Part shown: positions 6,819 through 11,331 of the stretch, in pieces
Layout of the letters: every line of letters starts with the position of its first letter
Numbering within the stretch: the stretch's first letter is position 1
Source of the DNA: CAXTTV01 sp964247295
GTDB taxonomy: Bacteria > Chloroflexota > Ktedonobacteria > Ktedonobacterales > Ktedonobacteraceae
Direction: 5' to 3'
Assembly (NCBI GenBank): GCA_964247295.1
Contig: CAXTTV010000161.1
Coordinates: forward strand, 1-11,331
Length of the DNA stretch: 11,331 nucleotides
Position numbers and translations under genes: made by a program
Notes under the pieces: generated by a model
What the model was told of the DNA's origin: nothing
Seen by the model: only the letters and a program-made list of their open reading frames with translations
The model's database searches: none

Positions 6819-6935
6819 ATGGACGCTGGCCCTAGTCATAGTAGGTTTGATGTACGACAAACCTGCTCACGGGAATGTTCTGCTCTCTCACCGAGAACGA
6901 GCGGCAGCGTTGAATATCAGGAGGATCTGCCTTAG
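6819..6935 (+). CDS. Possible 38-residue small protein
   Basis: An ATG at 6819 is preceded by a near-perfect SD, AAAGGAGGTGA (6802-6812), with nine nt between GGAGG and the start. The ORF has 38 codons and ends at TAG 6933-6935. The peptide (starting MDAGPSHSRFDVRQTCSRE) is hydrophilic, with two Cys, no signal peptide and no membrane segment; I do not recognise it. A 10-bp hairpin (6840-6849 with 6858-6867, one G-U pair) lies within it. The SD and the upstream promoter are the whole case for translation. An alternative is that the purine-rich stretch belongs to an untranslated RNA. Confidence 0.3.
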   Translation: MDAGPSHSRFDVRQTCSRECSALSPRTSGSVEYQEDLP

Positions 6936-7229
6936 CATCTCATACCTGCTTCGCGATCTCTTCTTCGGCCAACCCCGCTACCCCTCCTCTAAGGTGACAC
7001 CGCCCCCATCAATGCTGATTGTGCTGGCTTTGAGCAAATGTTTCCGTCTGCCAGTGAGTCCTCTTGCTGTTTTTTTAGCAGCAGTCCCACGATTCAGCCC
7101 GATCTTTTCGAGATTGAGGAGACAGGAGAGTCCAAAGCGCACTACGCGAAACATATTCACCTGTCTTAAGGGCATATAGCTTTCTATGTCCGGCTGAAAA
7201 GTACGTAAGGAATATCCCACATTTTTAAG
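6936..7229. other. Intergenic stretch with no convincing gene
   Basis: Open frames exist on both strands, but they lack a good start with an SD and resemble no family I know. One minus-strand frame would run into the start of the MgtE-like gene. A second AGGAGG-like sequence near 6919 has no suitable start downstream. A TTTTTTT run at 7071-7077 lies between weakly complementary GCTG/CAGC blocks. I see no tRNA. Confidence 0.5.
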
Positions 7230-7286
7230 ACTTATCCACATATATGTGGATAAGTCTGTGGAAGACTGTGACTTTTTTGTGGAAAA
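7230..7286. promoter_or_regulatory. Cluster of DnaA-box sequences with a 26-bp palindrome
   Basis: Bases 7230-7255 form a perfect palindrome made of two inverted DnaA boxes: TTATCCACA (7232-7240, plus) and TGTGGATAA (7245-7253, minus). TGTGGAAAA (7278-7286) is a third box on the minus strand (TTTTCCACA, matching TTWTNCACA), and TGTGGAAGA (7257-7265) is a fourth with one mismatch. The cluster ends 12 nt before the ATG of the MgtE-like gene, so it overlaps that gene's probable 5' region. It could be a DnaA-controlled promoter, a DnaA-titrating site or part of an origin. No dnaA gene is in the window. Confidence 0.6.
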
Positions 7287-7298
7287 GGCGGTGAAATC

Positions 7299-9233
7299 AT
7301 GATTTTTTTGAGCACGTTGCTCCGTGAGCCAGTTGTAGATCTGGAGGGGCAGAAGATTGGCACGCTTCGCGATATTTGTGTCTCTCGCAACGAAACGTTT
7401 CCGACCGTAACCGGTCTGGTGATCCATAATGGCAGTAAAGAGGTAATTATTCCTTGGTCCCAGGTTCATACACTAGAGACCGACAAACAGATCCATCTCT
7501 CGGTGAACCGCACTCACATGAGCAGCTATACCCCTGAAAGCGATGAACTGCTCCTACGCCGGGACATTTTAGATAAGCAGATCGTCGATACCCAGGGATT
7601 TCGTGTAGTCAAGGTTAATGATTTAAAACTAGCTCAGATTAAAAGTACCGCGCGACTGATCGGTGTAGATATCAGTTGGAGCGGCCTGCTACGTCGCCTG
7701 GGAATGCTTTCTCCAGTTGAGACCCTGGGTCGAGTTCTACCCATCTCGTTAGAGGAGAGGACCGTCACCTGGAACTACGTTGAGCCGATAGAGATGGTTG
7801 AGGCTCCCGAGAAAGCGGTTGCCCTGGCTGGTGCGGGAGTCGCGTCCCCAGGAACCGTTTCCAGAGTTCAATTGAATGTGAGCCATAACAAGCTTTCAGA
7901 TCTGCGCCCGGCGGATATCGCCGACATCCTGGAGCAATTAGATGTCGAGGGGGCTGAAGCCGTCCTGAGCCGATTGGACGATGAGACGGCAGCCGATGCC
8001 TTGAACGAGGTTGAAACAGATCTTCAGGCCGAACTCCTGAGCGAACTGGCTCCCGAACGTGCCTCCCAACTTCTGGAGCGCCTAAGCCCAGACGATGCCG
8101 CAGACATCCTAGCTGATCTACCTCAGCAAGAGGCCGAGCATCTTCTGACACTAATGTCTGAGGCCGAGTCGCGCCCGATCCGCGATCTGCTACGCTACGG
8201 TCAGGAGACCGCTGGCGGTTTGATGACAAACGAGGTCCTGAGGCTCTCGTTGTACGCCACCGTAGAAGAGGCCTTGACCTATCTGCGTCAGCACTCCAAG
8301 CATCTAGAAATGGTCTACTACATTTATATCGTGGATGATCAGCAGCATCTGGTTGGTGTGGTCTCATTGCGCCAGCTCGTCACAGCCGAGCCCCAAACCC
8401 AGCTCAAGGATCTGATGGATCACAATGTCTTGAAGGTGCATACAGACACGGACCAGGAAGAGGTTGCCCGGATGATCTCCAAGTATGATCTGTTGGGAGT
8501 CCCAGTTGTGGATAGCGACGAGAAGCTTGTTGGACTGGTGACAGTCGATGACGTAATTGACGTATTGCACGAAGAGCAGGCCCAGGATATCTCTGAGATC
8601 TCTGGGACGGCGGTTGAAGAGCTGGAGCAGGACGAGCGTTTTAGCTGGCTGGCGACGGTGGAGCGATCACGCTGGCTGGCTGTCAACCTTGTCACGGGCC
8701 TTGGATTAGCCCTGGTGTTGCGCCAGTTTTTCGCTCCTCTGATGTCTACAGGGTCCGCGAAAGTAGCCTCGCTGGTAGCGCTTCCCATGAACGCTCAGCC
8801 ATTGAGTCTGGTCCTGCTGGCGAGTGGCTGCCTGCTGCCCCTGGCCCTGATGACCAGTTCCAGTGTTGGATCGCAGGCTCTGGGAGTGCGAGGCTGGCAG
8901 TTGCGGAACCAGCGTGGTCGAGACTTTTTCCAGGGTATATTCCACGAACTACGTTTGACTACATTGGGTGGGGTTGCCTCAGTCCTGGTCGTAGGAATCT
9001 TTAGCTGGCTTGTTTTCCACTCGCTCACATTGGGCATCTCTCTGGGATTGAGCGTTGGCGCTATGCTGTTTATCGCGGCTGTAGCAGGATTGGCCTTGCC
9101 GACATTATTCCAGCGCTTGCGGTTGCGGGGTGGATTTGTCAGCGCCCCGCTCATAGATCCCTTGATCGCCGCTATCAGCCTCTGCCTGTTCCTGGCCCTC
9201 AACTTTGGCCTGAACCGCCTGTTGGGCCTGTAA
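7299..9233 (+). CDS. MgtE-like membrane protein with two PRC-barrel segments and paired CBS domains
   Basis: A 644-residue protein. Two PRC-barrel-like segments come first (about 3-75, PVVDLEGQKIGTLRDI; and 84-165, RRDILDKQIVDTQG). An MgtE_N helical superhelix follows (about 198-300, LRPADIADILEQLD, LSPDDAADILADL), then TAGGLMT (304-310). Two CBS domains (about 308-365 and 370-425) end in GLVTVDDVIDVLHEE, and five predicted membrane helices follow (about 455-478, 501-520, 553-575, 578-602, 615-641). MgtE proteins are inner-membrane Mg2+ channels gated by the cytosolic N/CBS part. Here the TM2 motif, usually GGNxGxQ, is SSSVGSQ (520-526). The TM5 Asp equivalent to Thermus Asp432 aligns with Ala624. 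Magnesium transport is therefore uncertain and no gene symbol is given. The start is the ATG 7299, with AGGCGG upstream. DnaA-box-like sequences lie directly upstream. Confidence 0.85.
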   Translation: MIFLSTLLREPVVDLEGQKIGTLRDICVSRNETFPTVTGLVIHNGSKEVIIPWSQVHTLETDKQIHLSVNRTHMSSYTPESDELLLRRDILDKQIVDTQGFRVVKVNDLKLAQIKSTARLIGVDISWSGLLRRLGMLSPVETLGRVLPISLEERTVTWNYVEPIEMVEAPEKAVALAGAGVASPGTVSRVQLNVSHNKLSDLRPADIADILEQLDVEGAEAVLSRLDDETAADALNEVETDLQAELLSELAPERASQLLERLSPDDAADILADLPQQEAEHLLTLMSEAESRPIRDLLRYGQETAGGLMTNEVLRLSLYATVEEALTYLRQHSKHLEMVYYIYIVDDQQHLVGVVSLRQLVTAEPQTQLKDLMDHNVLKVHTDTDQEEVARMISKYDLLGVPVVDSDEKLVGLVTVDDVIDVLHEEQAQDISEISGTAVEELEQDERFSWLATVERSRWLAVNLVTGLGLALVLRQFFAPLMSTGSAKVASLVALPMNAQPLSLVLLASGCLLPLALMTSSSVGSQALGVRGWQLRNQRGRDFFQGIFHELRLTTLGGVASVLVVGIFSWLVFHSLTLGISLGLSVGAMLFIAAVAGLALPTLFQRLRLRGGFVSAPLIDPLIAAISLCLFLALNFGLNRLLGL

Positions 9234-9240
9234 AGGCAGG

Positions 9241-9557
9241 GAAGCAGCTTGCGACTCTGCTGGGAAAAGAAAAAGAGGGATCTGGAGAGAAGGGGACTCG
9301 ATCTATATACCATAGCGAGTTGGGAGAACCCCCTTCCTTTGGAATGTCCCAGGCTGGCAGAAATCCGTGCGGTTCGGCAACGATGACGCGCCCTCCGGGC
9401 TGCGGTAGGATGGCCCGTCGAGCATCGCGAAGACGTGCCATATCAGAGAAGGGACCCACTATCGTTGCAGGACCCCGCAGCGCTTCTTCGCACGCGACCC
9501 GACGCACCTGAAGGGCCTAGCTGCTTCTCCATCATCTGACTTTCCCAGCAGAGTCGC
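9241..9557. repeat. ~310-bp unit bounded by 17-bp perfect inverted repeats
   Basis: GCGACTCTGCTGGGAAA (9251-9267) recurs as its exact complement at 9541-9557, 273 nt away. A second 9-bp pair (GAAGCAGCT 9241-9249, AGCTGCTTC 9519-9527) overlaps the same ends but is not nested with it. I find no target-site duplication and no transposase, so a non-autonomous (MITE-like) element is only one reading. It starts eight nt after the MgtE-like gene. Frames inside it look like chance products of G+C-rich sequence. Confidence 0.5.
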
Positions 9558-9579
9558 TTACCATAGTGTTGGGAAAGAA

Positions 9580-9855
9580 CGTGATCTGCTTTTCCAGAGT
9601 TGGGAGAAAGCAAGCATGAAAGCAGCCGTACCCGTGGTGCGGCGGTTGATCCACCGAAAGGGATGGGTCTTTCCCTCCTCGTCATCGCCCGTAGATCGGG
9701 CCACGTATGGGCCTGTGGCAGAGGGAATCGCTCCCCTCACCACCTCCACACACGTGGGCGGGCCTACTTGTCCTTCCAACCTTTGAGCATTTCCCAGCGG
9801 AGCAGCCTGCGGCTCTATTGGAAAATTCCGCAAAAGCCAGTTGAAGCAGATCACG
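9580..9855. repeat. Second repeat unit adjacent to the first
   Basis: CGTGATCTGCTT (9580-9591) and AAGCAGATCACG (9844-9855) are a perfect 12-bp inverted pair enclosing about 250 nt. Sequences from the first unit recur here: GAGTTGGGAGAA at 9317-9328 and 9597-9608; TTTCCCAGC(A/G)GAG at 9541-9553 and 9790-9802; and a ~26-nt direct repeat (9243-9268 and 9802-9826) with four mismatches and one gap. The remainder of the stretch between the MgtE-like and monooxygenase genes holds nothing else I can name. Confidence 0.45.
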
Positions 9856-9876
9856 CACAAACCGAGAAAGTATTCC

Positions 9877-11100
9877 TTAGCCTTCTGGCAAAGGATTTTG
9901 CCCCATGAGTCGGGTTCCCATTATAGCTGACTTTTTAACCACATCAAAACCATACCGGGTCATTTCCGTTTCGTACTCGCTTATCGCTTCTGAAAGTTTT
10001 CGCTGCCCATGAATAACATCTTTAAGATGCTGTCCAAGAAGGGCACCGTCACGCATCGCGATGTTGGCCCCTCTCCCTAATGTTGGTGTCATCGCGTGGA
10101 TAGCATCTCCTAAAAGTGTGACGTTCGCGGACTCTGACATCTCGCATGGAATACTCGTATACATTTCAACGAAGAAAAAAGATTTTGGATCTCCATGAGC
10201 TGGAATCGCCCGTGAATTTTCAGGCCATTCTTTCATAAGTTCTAAAGACAACTCTTGAAGTTCCTCGCTATGTAAAGCCAGAAGGGCAGAGTCGTCTTTC
10301 CCAAAGAGTTCCTTTCTTCCTCCAATAATGCAAACAACATAATCGTCTTGTGGCCGAAGTTCCGCTTTCGGCATGAATTGAGCAGCGGCTACCTCAGGAG
10401 GTTCTGGGAATAAGACAGGTCCAAGACCTAAGAAGAGTTTGTTTGTATCAATCGCGATCGTGAAAACATCTTGACGCGCCTGTTCTGGCACATACTTCAT
10501 TGCCTCGGTGATCGGGATACGACCATAGATGGCACACACATCTGTATCTTGAGTGTTTGCATGAGGGACACGTTGTTTTTTCACCTTCGACCGGATTCCA
10601 TCAGCGCCTACTAAAAGATCCCCTCTGGCTTTTGTTCCGTCCTTGAATGTAATAGTCACGCCCTTCTCATCACTTTCGTAATAAGAAAGTTCTTTCCCGA
10701 AATGGACGATATTTTCCAGGCCAGTGAACAAGATCCGCCTTAAGGTGGCGCGGTTCACGTTCATGTGGGATGAAAGATCATGAGATGAATGTACTTGCGT
10801 GCTTCCATGCTCATCACTCGATCGTCGAATTTGGACCGCAAGGTTCGTATCAATAATTGTGGTAAATGGAAGTGGTTTCATAGAGGTCGCATCAAAGAGG
10901 TTGTAGAGTTCGGAGGTGAGCGACTGGTACAGTGCATTTACTCCATCTGAATCAATGTGGAGCCTGTACCCCTGGGGACGATCCCAGAAGCTTGTATCGC
11001 GCTCGAAGATTTCAACATCGATGTCATACTGGAGAAGCGCTTGTGCTAAACAAAGGCCGCCTAAGCCTGCGCCCACAATAAGTACCTTTAAATTTGCCAT
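9877..11100 (-). CDS. FAD-dependent class A monooxygenase
   Basis: A 407-residue cytosolic flavoprotein of the salicylate-hydroxylase/TetX-like group (PF01494 type). It would use NAD(P)H and O2 to hydroxylate a small, usually aromatic or polyketide-like substrate; the actual substrate cannot be read from the sequence. The FAD ADP-binding motif is VGAGLGGL (9-16) in an N-terminal Rossmann fold, with ribose-contacting Glu33 (FERD). Arg117 lies in NVNRATLRR, the DG motif is GADGIRS (165-171), and the second FAD motif is GDAIHAMTPTLGRGAN (331-346) with Asp332. There is no signal peptide. The start at 11100 is chosen over 11184 because AAGGAG lies eight nt upstream and the Rossmann fold begins at once. 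Base composition is lower in G+C than the neighbours, hinting at a different origin. The upstream leader is highly structured and covers this ribosome binding site. Confidence 0.88.
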   Translation of the reverse strand: MANLKVLIVGAGLGGLCLAQALLQYDIDVEIFERDTSFWDRPQGYRLHIDSDGVNALYQSLTSELYNLFDATSMKPLPFTTIIDTNLAVQIRRSSDEHGSTQVHSSHDLSSHMNVNRATLRRILFTGLENIVHFGKELSYYESDEKGVTITFKDGTKARGDLLVGADGIRSKVKKQRVPHANTQDTDVCAIYGRIPITEAMKYVPEQARQDVFTIAIDTNKLFLGLGPVLFPEPPEVAAAQFMPKAELRPQDDYVVCIIGGRKELFGKDDSALLALHSEELQELSLELMKEWPENSRAIPAHGDPKSFFFVEMYTSIPCEMSESANVTLLGDAIHAMTPTLGRGANIAMRDGALLGQHLKDVIHGQRKLSEAISEYETEMTRYGFDVVKKSAIMGTRLMGQNPLPEG

Positions 11101-11230
11101 TTTATACACTCCTTTTCCAATTAAAGGAAAAGGACGTACTGGAGGCCCAATCCGCTTCGGGGATGAATACCTGCACGAACGCAAAACGTCACCCGGACTA
11201 CCTACCGGGCTGTGACTTTCGCACGTCCAT
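11101..11230 (-). promoter_or_regulatory. Structured 5' leader, candidate cis-regulatory RNA
   Basis: On the minus strand about 130 nt separate the predicted transcript start from the ATG. GGACGTGC (11228-11221) can pair with GTACGTCC (11139-11132), closing the leader. Inside, GCGAAA/TTTTGC, GTCA/TGAC and CCCGG/CCGGG stack into one long hairpin (11222-11181) with the loop TAGGTAGT; AUCC/GGAU gives a second small hairpin. A 9-bp hairpin, TCCTTTTCC (11134-11126) with GGAAAAGGA (11118-11110), covers the SD AAGGAG (11114-11109). The two alternatives share 11132-11134, so formation of the closing stem competes with SD occlusion. No known riboswitch class was recognised. Confidence 0.5.
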
Positions 11231-11235
11231 TTTCA

Positions 11236-11264
11236 TTTATACTTCTATTTTTCTTATCTGTCAA
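11236..11264 (-). promoter_or_regulatory. Near-consensus sigma70 promoter of the monooxygenase gene
   Basis: On the minus strand TTGACA (11259-11264) and TATAAA (11236-11241) are separated by exactly 17 nt. The transcript would begin near 11229, at the first bases of the closing stem of the structured leader. Confidence 0.8.
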
Positions 11265-11331
11265 GTTGGAGATGCTCACGGGGTGCAGTTCATTTTTTTG
11301 CGGAGTCAGTTGGTGAGCAGAGAACCCGTGT

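Noticed and set aside
6802..6900. Possible M-box (Mg2+) riboswitch, suggested by AGGTGAGG before an MgtE-like gene.
   Set aside because: The rest of the M-box core is not recognisable, and the segment lies about 400 nt before the gene.
6793..7179. 128-codon plus-strand ORF starting at TTG.
   Set aside because: No SD before the TTG and no resemblance to a family; the good SD at 6802 serves a different frame.
6978..7469. 163-codon minus-strand ORF.
   Set aside because: It overlaps the DnaA-box cluster and the start of the well-supported MgtE-like gene, and looks like a shadow frame.
9199..9860. Several 60-100-codon ORFs on both strands after the MgtE-like gene.
   Set aside because: They overlap each other and the inverted repeats, have no SD, and are rich in Arg, Pro and Gly as expected for chance frames in G+C-rich DNA.
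11181..11230. Resemblance to the c-di-GMP (GEMM-I) riboswitch: the leader contains CCGGTAGGTAG as in that class.
   Set aside because: The other conserved GEMM-I elements (GGCAAACC and GACGCAAAGCC) are not found on the same strand, and the order of helices differs.

Overview
The window looks like a draft chromosomal contig from a Chloroflexota bacterium, most likely of the Ktedonobacteria. This is an inference from gene style, not a marker-gene result. The clues are a lipoprotein with a Ser/Thr-rich linker and a cupredoxin-like domain, an MgtE-like protein with two N-terminal PRC-barrel-like segments, type II fatty-acid genes with moderate G+C, and repeat-rich intergenic stretches. A 10-N run at 6475-6484 is an assembly gap.

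Layout: 1-815 (+) is the C-terminal part of a tetratricopeptide-repeat (TPR) protein whose reading frame carries a stop at 72-74. 908-4124 (+) is a fatty-acid block: accC (biotin carboxylase, with its own extended -10 promoter and a terminator), fabF (beta-ketoacyl-ACP synthase II) and accB (biotin carboxyl carrier protein). fabF and accB are 13 nt apart and probably co-transcribed. AccC charges AccB with CO2, and the malonyl units that result feed FabF condensation. The carboxyltransferase subunits are not in the window. 4264-4692 (-) is a secreted lipoprotein with a degenerate cupredoxin-like domain. A perfect inverted repeat overlaps its putative promoter.

4761-5263 is AT-rich and holds no convincing gene. 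It does hold a good promoter and a 19-bp perfect hairpin, which together could define a ~110-nt RNA or an attenuated leader. 5264-6593 (+) is a GHL10/YngK/DigH-type glycoside-hydrolase-like protein. Its last exact stretch lies across the assembly gap in a different frame, and reading across the gap recovers the expected C-terminal motif. 6594-7298 is a long gap between genes, with a promoter, a possible 38-codon ORF behind a strong Shine-Dalgarno (SD), and a compact cluster of DnaA-box sequences that includes a perfect 26-bp palindrome. 7299-9233 (+) is a PRC-PRC-MgtE_N-CBS-MgtE membrane protein that lacks the usual magnesium-pore signatures.

9234-9876 contains no convincing gene, only a set of short direct and inverted repeats resembling a non-autonomous element or nested repeats. 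9877-11100 (-) is an FAD-dependent class A monooxygenase of lower G+C than its neighbours. A near-consensus promoter lies upstream, and the ~130-nt 5' leader can fold into a closing stem that competes with a hairpin covering the ribosome binding site. This is the best candidate in the window for an undescribed cis-regulatory RNA.
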